Shown here: piece after piece, positions 7,759 to 16,328 of the stretch
Layout of the letters: every line of letters starts with the position of its first letter
Numbering within the stretch: the first letter of the stretch is position 1
Assembly: GCA_027486655.1 (NCBI GenBank)
Contig: JAIXOR010000052.1
Coordinates: 1-64,000 of the forward strand
Source: Verrucomicrobiaceae bacterium
GTDB lineage: Bacteria > Verrucomicrobiota > Verrucomicrobiia > Verrucomicrobiales > Akkermansiaceae
Reading direction: 5' to 3'
DNA: 64,000 nucleotides
Notes under the pieces: generated by a model
Told to the model about the DNA's origin: nothing
Seen by the model: the letters and a program-made list of their open reading frames with translations, nothing else
Database searches by the model: none
Program-made: the position numbers and the translations under genes

Positions 7759-8514
7759 TCACGGTTTCGGCGCGGAGAGATCGAAGTTGTCGATCCAGAT
7801 TTCGCCGCTTGCGACCTGGCGGCCGAGCGAGCTTCCGAAGAGCTGGATGTTGAAGCTGCCGGCAGCGGGATCCATTTTCCAGTTGGCGTTCACATCGCCG
7901 CCGGATCCTGCGGGCGAGAAGCTGCCCATGCGCAGCCAGAGGTAACCCTCGGTCTTGGTGGTGGGGGAGGCCCACAGGGTCAGGAGTTTGGTTTTCCGAT
8001 CGAAGCGGATGCGCAGCGCACCGCTGGAAACGCGCGGGTCGGCCTCGATGGTGGCGGATTCCGGATGTTTCCCGTCGGTCACGACATCGGCGATCAAGCC
8101 GCCGCCGATCCATTTTCCGTTCCGTTTCACGCCCTTGCCGAAGAACTGGATGTAGAGGTGGTCGTTGCGGTCCTTGGAATTGAGAATGGTGATGCCGCAG
8201 GAAGTGCCGTAGACGTGGCTGGTGGTGTTGCCGAGCTCGAAGATGAGCTGCCAGTTCTCGTTGTATCCAGGGGCGCTTTTGAGGAGCTCGACGACGGCGT
8301 AGTCGTCCTGGGTGGCTGTCTTGCGGGTGACGAAGTTGAGCTTGCCGCCGTTCTGGCGGAGGATGCCGTTGGCATACTTGGTCTGATACCAGGCCGAGGG
8401 ATCCAGCGTGTCGCCCTTGAAACTCTCCTCGAAGGGGGTGAGGGCGTGGCTTTGCGAGGCAAGGGCGAGAGCGAGCCCAAGGGCTCGTGCGGGGGAGAAA
8501 ATGACGTTGGTCAT
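7759..8514 (-). CDS. Secreted protein with a predicted jelly-roll (concanavalin-like) domain, unknown function
   Basis: 251 residues. A signal peptide (about 25 residues, ending SQSHA) is followed by a beta-rich domain. Segments such as FEESFKGDTLDPSAWYQT near the start and GEIWIDNFDLSAP at the end resemble laminin-G/DUF1080-like or glycoside-hydrolase-16-like folds often found in verrucomicrobial secreted proteins that bind or degrade polysaccharides. I see no clear catalytic EXDXXE motif, so a binding role is as likely as catalysis. It follows the branching-enzyme gene by 47 nt on the same strand. The function is not established. Confidence 0.7.
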   Translation of the reverse strand: MTNVIFSPARALGLALALASQSHALTPFEESFKGDTLDPSAWYQTKYANGILRQNGGKLNFVTRKTATQDDYAVVELLKSAPGYNENWQLIFELGNTTSHVYGTSCGITILNSKDRNDHLYIQFFGKGVKRNGKWIGGGLIADVVTDGKHPESATIEADPRVSSGALRIRFDRKTKLLTLWASPTTKTEGYLWLRMGSFSPAGSGGDVNANWKMDPAAGSFNIQLFGSSLGRQVASGEIWIDNFDLSAPKP

Positions 8515-8561
8515 CCTCCGGGCCTATCCGGAAGACGGCCGTGGGGCAAGATCCGTTTTGT

Positions 8562-10550
8562 TCAGCCGGCGGAGAACACCAGACCGGTGCGCGAGGGGGT
8601 GTAAACGCGCATCACGCCCTCGGCATCCACCGGATAGAGGAACGAATGATCGACCCGCCCGTGGCCGCCGAAGTGGGAAAGGTCCGAATCGAGAAGCAGC
8701 GTGCGGGTGCCCGTGCCGGGAACCCGGATGGGATAACTGAAGAGCGATTGATCGACGGAAAAGTTGAAAACGAAGATGAGGTTCGCCCTTTCTGCGACGA
8801 GGATCTTCGCCGCGTGGTCGATGTGAAGCAGGCGGGCCGGCGGGGAGGACAGCAGGCGGGTGCTGCGGGAGAGGTCCATGAGGACTCGGTCGAAATCGGC
8901 GAGCCATCCGTATTTCAGATCCGGGTTGTCCACCAGCGACCACTGGCGCCGGCAGTAGTGGAAGGACCAACCGTTTCCCTCGCGGGGGAAATCCAGCCAT
9001 TCCGGGTGGCCGAACTCATTGCCCATGAAGTTGAGCCAGCCCTCACCGCCGAGGACGAGGGTGACCAGGCGGATGAGCTTGTGCAGGGCGATGCCGCGAT
9101 CGATGACCGGATGGGGATCGGCCTTTTCCATGTGCCAGTACATTTCCTGATCCATGAGCCAGAAGGCGAGGGTCTTGTCGCCGACGAGTGCCTGATCATG
9201 GCTCTCCGCGTAGGCGATGGTGGCCTCGCCGTGGCGGCGGTTGGCGAGCACGCCCCAGAGTTCGTCGAGGTTCCAGTCCTCGTCGCGGCTGTGTTTGAGG
9301 AGCTTGATCCAGTAATCGGGGATGCCCATGCCGAGGCGGTGGGTGAAGCCGATGCCGCCTTCCTCCACCGGCCGGCAGAGTCCGGGCATGCCGGACATGT
9401 CCTCGCCGATGAGCAGGATGCCGGGTTTCATCTCGCGGGCGAGTTCGGTGGCGAGCTGGAGGTAGAGGATGGCGTCCTCATCGGCATCTCCGCCGAAGTA
9501 GTCGTCGTAGCTTCCGAAGGATTTGTTGCCCCGCGAGTGATAGAGCATGGAGGTGACGCCATCGAAGCGAAAGCCGTCGAAGCGGAATTCCTCGATCCAG
9601 TAGCGCACGTTGGACAGCAGGAACTGGCGGACTTCCGTGCGTCCGTAATCGAAGCATTTGGAATCCCACTGCGGATGCTCGCCGCGTTCGCCTTTGTGGA
9701 AATACTGGTTTCCGGAACCGTCGAAGTCGTTGAGGCCTTCCGCGATGTTTTTGACGGCGTGGGAGTGGACGATGTCCAACAGCACGGCGAGCCCGTGGCC
9801 GTGGGCGGTGTCGATGAGGTATTTGAGATCCTCCGGTGTTCCAAAGCGCGAGCAGGGGGCGAAGAACGAGGAGACATGGTAACCGAAGGACCCGTAGTAG
9901 GGATGCTCCTGCACGGCCATGAGCTGGATCGCATTGTAGCCGCCCCTTGCGATGCGTGGCAACACGCTGTCCGCAAACTCCCGGTAGGTGTGCACGCGCG
10001 GTTCCTCGCCACCCATGCCGATGTGGCATTCGTAGATCCGCGGCGCGCCGGTGGCGGATGGATCGAATTCGTGTTTCCACCCGAAAGCCACGGGCGGATT
10101 CCAGATCTGGCCGCAGTAATCGTGGGTGACGGGATCCTGCACCGCGCGGCGGATGCAGGCCGGGATGCGATCCCGGCGGGTGCCGTCCGCGCCCACGACG
10201 TGGAGTTTCACCTTCTGTCCATGCTGCAAGGCCGCCGCGGGAAGCTGCAAGTGCCAGATCCCGCCCGAGCCGCGTTCGAGCGGGTGGCTCTCGCGGTTCC
10301 ACTGGTTGAAGTCCCCGATGATCGACACCGCCTGCGCCGCTGGGGCCCATTCGCGGATGCTCCATTCGTTTGAAGGCGCATGGAAATGAATGCCGGCATA
10401 CTTGTGCCCGGTGGCATGGGCGGCCAGCGTGCGGGAATGACCGCGGATCGCCGCAAGTTCGTCACGAAGCCGTGCCATGCGCCGCTCGATGGCATCCCGG
10501 TGAGGTTCCAACCAGGGATCGTCCACCACGAGTTTCGGTTTCTCCGTCAT
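8562..10550 (-). CDS. glgB: 1,4-alpha-glucan branching enzyme, GH13 (eukaryote-like subgroup)
   Basis: 662-residue enzyme making alpha-1,6 branches in glycogen. An N-terminal CBM48 (IREWAPAAQAVSIIGDFNQW) precedes the GH13 barrel. The nucleophile region is GFRFDGVTSMLYHSRG, the acid/base region LIGEDMSGMPG and the third acidic residue is in YAESHDQALVGDKT. These versions of the motifs match the GH13_8 subgroup that includes eukaryotic GBE1, rather than the usual E. coli type. ATG 10548-10550 was chosen over an ATG 42 nt upstream because similarity begins at MTEKPKLV. No other glycogen gene is nearby; it sits between an SGNH esterase and a secreted protein. Confidence 0.92.
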   Translation of the reverse strand: MTEKPKLVVDDPWLEPHRDAIERRMARLRDELAAIRGHSRTLAAHATGHKYAGIHFHAPSNEWSIREWAPAAQAVSIIGDFNQWNRESHPLERGSGGIWHLQLPAAALQHGQKVKLHVVGADGTRRDRIPACIRRAVQDPVTHDYCGQIWNPPVAFGWKHEFDPSATGAPRIYECHIGMGGEEPRVHTYREFADSVLPRIARGGYNAIQLMAVQEHPYYGSFGYHVSSFFAPCSRFGTPEDLKYLIDTAHGHGLAVLLDIVHSHAVKNIAEGLNDFDGSGNQYFHKGERGEHPQWDSKCFDYGRTEVRQFLLSNVRYWIEEFRFDGFRFDGVTSMLYHSRGNKSFGSYDDYFGGDADEDAILYLQLATELAREMKPGILLIGEDMSGMPGLCRPVEEGGIGFTHRLGMGIPDYWIKLLKHSRDEDWNLDELWGVLANRRHGEATIAYAESHDQALVGDKTLAFWLMDQEMYWHMEKADPHPVIDRGIALHKLIRLVTLVLGGEGWLNFMGNEFGHPEWLDFPREGNGWSFHYCRRQWSLVDNPDLKYGWLADFDRVLMDLSRSTRLLSSPPARLLHIDHAAKILVAERANLIFVFNFSVDQSLFSYPIRVPGTGTRTLLLDSDLSHFGGHGRVDHSFLYPVDAEGVMRVYTPSRTGLVFSAG

Positions 10551-10602
10551 TGCCGCGGAGTATCGCCGAAACCGGGCGCGGGTGAAAGTCAAAACCCGGC
10601 GA

Positions 10603-11460
10603 TCAGCGGACCGCCGCAGACAAAGCCACGCCCGCCTCGCTCAGGTAGCCGTCGAGCGGAGCGCCCGGCAGTGCCCGCAATCCGGAAACCACCGCCTTCG
10701 CGCTGAAGAGCGATCCGCTGGCATTGGTGTGCGTGCCCTTGTCCGCAAAGAAGCCCTCGACCTCCGCGGCCGGCAGCTTCGCATAGGCCTCACCGATGTC
10801 GCGGGCTAGGTCGAGGTAATCCGCTTTCTCCACCCTCGCGCATTCCTCCACCCAGCCGCGCCATTCCTTCCAGTCCTGCACGAACTTCCCTTCGCGATCG
10901 AATTTCTTGTGAGGCACCGGCGAGCAAAGGATCACCCGGGCCCCCTTTTCGCGGGCACTGCGGGCCATGGTTTTCAGATACCAACCGTACGATCTCACCT
11001 CCTCGACGCTGCCATCCGGTTTGCTGACGTGCTCTACTTCGTCGCCGATGCTTTTCAGCGACCCGCGGAACTTTCCTTTCTCATCCAGCGGGCCCACGTC
11101 GTTGTGGCCGAACTGGATGATCACGAAGTCGCCGGGTTTGAGCGCGCTCTCGATTTCCTTCCAGCGGCCCTCCGTGAAAAACGTGCGCGAGGAACGCCCG
11201 CCGATGGCGCGGTTGACCACGTTGATCTTCCCCGGATCGAAGAACCCGCCGAGGTCCTGGCCCCAGCCGCGCATCGGTGCGTTGGACCTCACCGTGGAGT
11301 CGCCGGCGATCCACAGGGTGGGCAGGCTGTCCTTCTCCGCCGTCTCGCGGCGTACGCCCCGGTCGTCCACCACCGGACGCTCGTCCTCCGCGAGCAAGGG
11401 CGCGGTGATCGCGAAACACAGGGCGAGCATTCCGCGGCGGGTGAAGAGACGGTTTTTCAT
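10603..11460 (-). CDS. SGNH/GDSL hydrolase, rhamnogalacturonan acetylesterase-like
   Basis: 285 residues with a signal peptide (cleavage near APLLA). The four SGNH blocks are present: GDSTVRSN (nucleophile Ser55), the Gly/Asn block around NRAIGGRS, GHND (Asn120) and DKGTHTN carrying the catalytic Asp and His. This pattern is that of CE12 rhamnogalacturonan acetylesterases, which remove acetyl groups from pectin. The substrate is inferred from family and from the rhamnulokinase and symporter genes nearby. It is divergent from the sodium/solute symporter at 11561 and 52 nt upstream of the branching enzyme. Confidence 0.85.
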   Translation of the reverse strand: MKNRLFTRRGMLALCFAITAPLLAEDERPVVDDRGVRRETAEKDSLPTLWIAGDSTVRSNAPMRGWGQDLGGFFDPGKINVVNRAIGGRSSRTFFTEGRWKEIESALKPGDFVIIQFGHNDVGPLDEKGKFRGSLKSIGDEVEHVSKPDGSVEEVRSYGWYLKTMARSAREKGARVILCSPVPHKKFDREGKFVQDWKEWRGWVEECARVEKADYLDLARDIGEAYAKLPAAEVEGFFADKGTHTNASGSLFSAKAVVSGLRALPGAPLDGYLSEAGVALSAAVR

Positions 11461-11560
11461 CGCCGGATTGAAATCCGCCCGCCGCCCGCACGTCCATCAC
11501 ACGATCGGGTGAGCGAACTTGGGACTTGGAACCGGCCGTCGCGTCCCTAGCTTCACCGAC

Positions 11561-13204
11561 ATGCGGGATATCCTCCTCGATCTCTTCATCATCGGCGTCT
11601 ATTTCGCGATCATCGTGGCGATCGGTGTGCACTTCAGCCGCCGCAACAAGGACGTTTCGGAATTCGCACTGGGCGGACGCTCGATCCCCTGGTGGGCGGT
11701 GCTGGCATCCATCCTCGCCTCGGAAATCAGCGCGGGCACCTTCTTCGGATCGCCGGGAGAGGGCTTTGAACAGAGAAACTTCCTCTATGCCCAGCTCATG
11801 ATCGGCTACCTGCTGGCCCGTCTGGTGGTCAGTGCGGTGTTCATTCCGGCCTACTACCGGCATAATGTGGTGAGCATTTACGAGTTTCTGGAGATCCGCT
11901 TCGGTCCGCGCACGCGGAGTTGGGCGAGCGTGATTTTCCTGATCACCCGCTCGCTGGCCAGCGGTTCGCGATTGTGGGTGCCCACCTTGCTGCTCGTGGT
12001 GATCTGGAACCGCTTCCATCCTGGCGAGAAACTCGGCAGCTGGGACCAATTCTGGATCACCGGCGGCGCGCTGCTGCTCATCACCCTGATGACCGCCGCC
12101 TACACCGCCATCGGCGGGATCAAGGCGGTGATCTGGACGGACGTGCTCCAGATCGCCGTGCTGTTCTGTGCGCTTGGTTTCTCCGTCTGGTATCTGTTAG
12201 GCCACATCCCCGGCGGGTGGGAGGGCGCCAAGGCCCACCTCACCGGACCGAACGACCTCCAGTTCGTGAAATGGCGCGGCGACGTGCCGCCCACGCCGGA
12301 GTTTGTTTCGAAATACGGCTCCCTCTGGGGCGAGGTGAAGAGCGTGTTGGAAAGCTCCTACAATCTCTGGGCCGCCTTTCTCGGATCGCTGTTCGTGACC
12401 CTTGCCACGCACGGTACGGATCAGGACATGGTGCAAAGAATGCTCACCGCAAAGAACAAGCGCCAGAGCGCGGTGGCCACGATTCTATCAGGCGTCGCCG
12501 ACATCCCGGTGACTTACGCCGTGTTGATGATCGGGATCCTTCTTTCCGTCTACTACGGCCATGTCGTCCATGATCCGGACCTGCCGATGGCCAATGGCAA
12601 GCCGGATGCATCCACCATCTTTCCCTACTTCGTCGTGGATGTGATGCCGGGTGGCTTGCGCGGTCTTGTCATCGCCGGTGTGCTCGCCACCACGATGGGT
12701 TCGCTCGGCACGGCGATGAACTCGCTCGCCACCAGCTATTCGCGGGATTTCCACTTCCGCTGGTTCCGCACGCCGGACGAGGAGGCGGCGCGCGTGCGCG
12801 TGATCCGGCTCAGCACCTACGGTTTCTCCCTCATCCTGATCCTTGTGGGACTGGCCACCGCGTTCGTGAAAGCCCACAACCCGGGCCTCACCATCATTCC
12901 GATCATCCTCGGCAGCTTCGGCTACACCTACGGTTCCTTGCTCGGCATTTTCATGGTCGCCCTTTTCACCCGGAATCGTGGCAGCGAGATCGGAAACGTC
13001 ATCGCGATGGCGGCCGGCATTCTCGCCGTGGCAGTGCTCAGCGACATGCCCAACGATGTGTGGAAAATGATCGCTGGCGATGACCTCTACTCCCGGCCGG
13101 AATGGATGCCGGTGCTCAAGTTCACCTGGCGCATTCTTGCCGGTACCATCGTCACGGTGGCTGTCGCTCTTTGCTTCAAGACGGCACGCCCGGCCACTCC
13201 TTGA
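11561..13204 (+). CDS. Sodium/solute symporter (SSS family)
   Basis: 547-residue inner-membrane transporter with about 13-14 membrane segments. Family blocks are the N-terminal GGRSIPWWAVLASILASEISAG, the central AAYTAIGGIKAVIWTDVLQ and ATHGTDQDMVQRMLTAK. The driving ion is expected to be sodium. The substrate cannot be read from sequence; a sugar is likely given the divergent pectin esterase 100 nt away and rhamnulokinase downstream. ATG 11561-11563 was preferred to an ATG at 11519, which adds a non-conserved tail. Confidence 0.92.
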   Translation: MRDILLDLFIIGVYFAIIVAIGVHFSRRNKDVSEFALGGRSIPWWAVLASILASEISAGTFFGSPGEGFEQRNFLYAQLMIGYLLARLVVSAVFIPAYYRHNVVSIYEFLEIRFGPRTRSWASVIFLITRSLASGSRLWVPTLLLVVIWNRFHPGEKLGSWDQFWITGGALLLITLMTAAYTAIGGIKAVIWTDVLQIAVLFCALGFSVWYLLGHIPGGWEGAKAHLTGPNDLQFVKWRGDVPPTPEFVSKYGSLWGEVKSVLESSYNLWAAFLGSLFVTLATHGTDQDMVQRMLTAKNKRQSAVATILSGVADIPVTYAVLMIGILLSVYYGHVVHDPDLPMANGKPDASTIFPYFVVDVMPGGLRGLVIAGVLATTMGSLGTAMNSLATSYSRDFHFRWFRTPDEEAARVRVIRLSTYGFSLILILVGLATAFVKAHNPGLTIIPIILGSFGYTYGSLLGIFMVALFTRNRGSEIGNVIAMAAGILAVAVLSDMPNDVWKMIAGDDLYSRPEWMPVLKFTWRILAGTIVTVAVALCFKTARPATP

Positions 13205-13603
13205 TCCGGGTTTTCTGCGCTCGTCGCAGGCCTCCTTCGCCCCTTGGTGCAGATCTTGCACCCGCGCGTGCAAGCCTCTGCCAAGACGATCGTGGGTGTC
13301 CGGAATGTGACGAATCAGACACAGTGCAAATCATTGGTTTTGAATGGTTTGTGGGCTCGTTTGGCGATGGTCGCGAGATAATGGTTTGGAAAAACAAATC
13401 AATTTTCGGGTCAAGATTTTAAAATTTTTACCCGTGGAACCCTTGTGGAATACGGGTCCGCGGGATCGGCTGTTAGAGATGCCGAAAAAGATTTTCTCAA
13501 GCGCGCCCGTGCCTTGCCAGAGTGTCCGCCGTCGCCACCCGCGGCCACTCCAACGAGGGGCCGGCAAGGTGTCGGAAAAACTCTTTCAGCAACACGATCA
13601 AAC
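13205..13603. other. Upstream region of dnaA; candidate replication origin side
   Basis: 399 nt between the symporter stop and the chosen dnaA ATG. It contains a long imperfect hairpin (13243-13285) and an AT-rich block around 13388-13436 that stands out in this 64% GC sequence, with ACCCGT (13429-13434) and ACGGGT (13452-13457) as an inverted pair just after it. Many bacteria have oriC here, but I could not find a cluster of TTWTNCACA boxes, so the origin call is weak. The dnaA frame is open from 13445, but the extra 53 residues look non-coding. Confidence 0.3.
13243..13285. terminator. Long imperfect hairpin after the symporter gene
   Basis: CTTGG...CTTGCAC (13243-13260) pairs with GTGCAAG...CCAAG (13267-13285) around CCGCGC, with small mismatches. 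No T-run follows, so it may be a Rho-dependent or structural element rather than an intrinsic terminator. Confidence 0.4.
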
Positions 13604-15037
13604 ATGGAACCAGAGGAAGTGACAGTGCCAGATGTCGGGGAGGAATGGACGGACAATCCGGAGCTGCGGGGGACATGGGCACAAGTTTGCGAAGGACTGC
13701 GAGCCAGCGTGGGTGAGGACGCATTCCAACGCTGGTTCCGCGCCGCGGAATGGGCCGGGGGCGAGGATGGTGTGGCCACCGTGAACGTGCCGGGCGAGAT
13801 GCACCAGGTGTGGATCGAGACCAACTACCTCCCGGAACTCACCATCGCGGTGAACCGCGTGTTTCAGGACATCCGCGAAGTGCGCCTCGCCGTGGGTGGC
13901 GCGCCTTCGAGTGAGGCTCCCGCTGCTGGTCATGATTCCGCGAACCAGGAATCCCGTCCGCGTGCCGGCAGGCATCCGGGCCTCGAGGGCGAGGCGCTGG
14001 AGCGCCGTATCAAGAGCTCGGGACTAAACCCGGCGAACACATTCTCCTCGTTTGTCGTCGGATCTAACAGCCAGTTCGCCCATGCCGCCTGCGAGGCGGT
14101 CGCACGCAAGACCGGCATTGGTTACAACCCGCTCTTCATTCACGGTGGACCCGGCCTCGGCAAGACCCACCTCATGCAGGCCATCGGCCAGGAGATCCTG
14201 CGCCGCCAGCCGGGCTCCCGTGTGATCTACCTCACCTGCGAGAAGTTCACCAACGAGTTCATCGACTCCGTCCGCCGCGGCGATCTGGAGAAGTTCCGCC
14301 GCCGCTACCGCAGCTCGGACGTGCTGCTCATCGACGACGTGCAGTTCCTCGCCGGCAAGGAACGCTCACAGGAGGAATTCTTCCACACCTTCAACACCCT
14401 GCTGGACGGGCGCAACCAGGTGGTCCTCACCTGCGACCGCCCCGCCTGCGAGATCAAGAACCTGGAGCCCCGCCTCGTTTCCCGCTTCGAGTGCGGCCTC
14501 ACCGTGGAGCTCCAGCCGCCGCAGATGGAAACCCGGCTGGCCATCCTTCGCAAGAAGTCGCTCGACTGGAAGGTCCGCGTGGATGAGTCCGTCCTCAACT
14601 TCCTCGCCGAGAAAATCCGCACCAACGTCCGCCGCCTCGAAGGCGCACTCATGCGCGTGGCCACCTACGCCTCGCTCGCCGGTGAAAGCGTCACCGTGGA
14701 CAAGGTGGAGCACCTGCTCCGCGACCTCATCCGCGAGGAAGCCAGCCGCCAGGTCAGCATCGATGCGATCCAGAAGGCGGTGGCCGAGCAGTTCGATGTG
14801 CGCCTCGCGGACATGACCAGCCGCCGCCGCCCCGCCAGCATCGCTTTTCCGCGGCAGGTCGCCATGTATCTCAGCCGCTCGCTGACCAAGGGCTCCCTCA
14901 TGGAGATCGGCGAGGCCTTCGGCGGCCGCGACCACGGAACGGTGATCCATGCCTGCAAGAAGGTCGGCGAAAAGCTCCAGGACGAACCCTCGCTCAAGGA
15001 CGTGATCGCACGCATCGAATCCCAGCTCCGGCGTTGA
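13604..15037 (+). CDS. dnaA: Chromosomal replication initiator protein DnaA
   Basis: 477 residues, four-domain layout. Domain I at about 25-95, a variable linker, then the AAA+ domain with Walker A GGPGLGKTHL (181-190) and Walker B LLIDDVQF (241-248), and a C-terminal DNA-binding helix-turn-helix with the signature GGRDHGTVIHACKKV. ATG 13604-13606 gives the expected N-terminus (domain I starting about 20 residues in). It is followed by dnaN 102 nt later, the usual bacterial replication pair. Confidence 0.97.
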   Translation: MEPEEVTVPDVGEEWTDNPELRGTWAQVCEGLRASVGEDAFQRWFRAAEWAGGEDGVATVNVPGEMHQVWIETNYLPELTIAVNRVFQDIREVRLAVGGAPSSEAPAAGHDSANQESRPRAGRHPGLEGEALERRIKSSGLNPANTFSSFVVGSNSQFAHAACEAVARKTGIGYNPLFIHGGPGLGKTHLMQAIGQEILRRQPGSRVIYLTCEKFTNEFIDSVRRGDLEKFRRRYRSSDVLLIDDVQFLAGKERSQEEFFHTFNTLLDGRNQVVLTCDRPACEIKNLEPRLVSRFECGLTVELQPPQMETRLAILRKKSLDWKVRVDESVLNFLAEKIRTNVRRLEGALMRVATYASLAGESVTVDKVEHLLRDLIREEASRQVSIDAIQKAVAEQFDVRLADMTSRRRPASIAFPRQVAMYLSRSLTKGSLMEIGEAFGGRDHGTVIHACKKVGEKLQDEPSLKDVIARIESQLRR

Positions 15038-15139
15038 TTTCCAGCGGGGTGGGGGATTCTTCACGGAAGTTCACAGAAGGCTTGCCAAGGGGCGGCGAAA
15101 GCGGAAACTGCTCCGCGTCAACCACCCCGGTTCCCACCC

Positions 15140-16237
15140 ATGAAGTTCCGTATTTCCAAGGAAGCATTTCTCGACGGCCTGCAAAAAGTGCAGCACGTGG
15201 TCAGCTCGCGCACCACTTTGCCGATCCTTTCCAACGTGCTCCTGGTGGCCCGGGATGGCCGGCTCCAATTCACGACGACCGATCTCGATGTGGGCATCAC
15301 CGGATCTGTCGAGGCGACCATCGAAAAGGAAGGCGCCACCACCCTGCCCGCCAAGCGTCTCGTGAGCATCGTCCGCGAACTCCCCGCCTCCGAGGTGGAG
15401 GTCTCCGTGGATGCCAAGAACCATGCCTCGATCCGCAGCGGCCCTTCGTTTTTCAAAATCATCGGCCTCGGTGAGGCGGAGTTTCCCCCGCTTCCCGATT
15501 TCGCGAATGCCAAGGAATTCAAGATCCCGCAGAACGTTCTGCGCGACGGCCTCCGCAAGACCGCTTACGCCATCTCCACCGATGAGACGCGCTACGTGCT
15601 CAACGGCATCTTCACTTCCTTCCGTGATGGCAAGATGACCCTCGTCGCCACCGACGGCCGCCGCCTCGCCATGGTGGACGCGGATCTGGAATTCCCCGCT
15701 TCCCACGAAACCGACGTCATCATCCCGACCAAGGCCGTTCAGGAACTCCAGCGCCTGCTCGGAGACGCCGGCGACGTCATCGTGCGCCTTTCGGAAAGCC
15801 AGATCTCCTTCTCCATCGGAGACAGCCTGCTCTGCAGCAAGCTCATCGAGGGCAACTACCCGAACTACCGCCAGGTCATCCCCGGAGACAGCAACGAGCG
15901 CGTGGTTATCTCCCGCGAGGCCCTGCTCGAGACCGTCCGCCGCGTTTCCCTCCTCTCGTCGGACAAGTCGAACTCCGTGAAACTCGTCTTCAGCGAGAAC
16001 CGCATCGAGGTCACCGCGAACTCGCCGGATGTCGGTGAGGCCCAGGAATCCATGGACGTGATCTATCAGGGACCTCCCATGCAGATCGCCTTCAACCCGG
16101 AGTTCCTCCAGGCACCTCTCCGCAACCTCGACACCAACGACGTCTATCTGGACCTCATCGACGAGATGAGCCCCGGCGTCCTCCGCATCGAGGGCACCTT
16201 CCTCTACGTCCTCATGCCCATGCGCGTGACGAACTGA
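15140..16237 (+). CDS. dnaN: DNA polymerase III beta sliding clamp
   Basis: 365-residue ring-forming processivity clamp that tethers polymerase III to DNA. Three clamp folds are evident from start (MKFRISKEAFLDGLQKVQHV) to the typical C-terminus (LYVLMPMRV). It lies immediately downstream of dnaA. The leader is C/T-rich without a Shine-Dalgarno motif. A terminator follows at 16275. Confidence 0.97.
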   Translation: MKFRISKEAFLDGLQKVQHVVSSRTTLPILSNVLLVARDGRLQFTTTDLDVGITGSVEATIEKEGATTLPAKRLVSIVRELPASEVEVSVDAKNHASIRSGPSFFKIIGLGEAEFPPLPDFANAKEFKIPQNVLRDGLRKTAYAISTDETRYVLNGIFTSFRDGKMTLVATDGRRLAMVDADLEFPASHETDVIIPTKAVQELQRLLGDAGDVIVRLSESQISFSIGDSLLCSKLIEGNYPNYRQVIPGDSNERVVISREALLETVRRVSLLSSDKSNSVKLVFSENRIEVTANSPDVGEAQESMDVIYQGPPMQIAFNPEFLQAPLRNLDTNDVYLDLIDEMSPGVLRIEGTFLYVLMPMRVTN

Positions 16238-16274
16238 GGCCATCCTCCTTCTCCTGCATTTCCAACCGAAATGA

Positions 16275-16309
16275 AAAACCCCGCCACTCGCAAGTGACGG
16301 GGTTTTTTC
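16275..16309. terminator. Bidirectional Rho-independent terminator
   Basis: AAAACCCCG (16275-16283) pairs with CGGGGTTTT (16298-16306) around CCACTCGCAAGTGA, which itself contains CACTcgcaAGTG. T-runs exist in both directions. It separates dnaN from the convergent rhamnulokinase gene. Confidence 0.88.
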
Positions 16310-16328
16310 GCGCCGGCCCCGGCTGCTT

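Noticed and set aside
8541-10373. 610-residue open frame antisense to glgB
   Set aside because: Shadow frame in high-GC DNA; composition rich in Val/Ala/Glu/Gly with no domain, whereas the minus strand encodes a clear branching enzyme.
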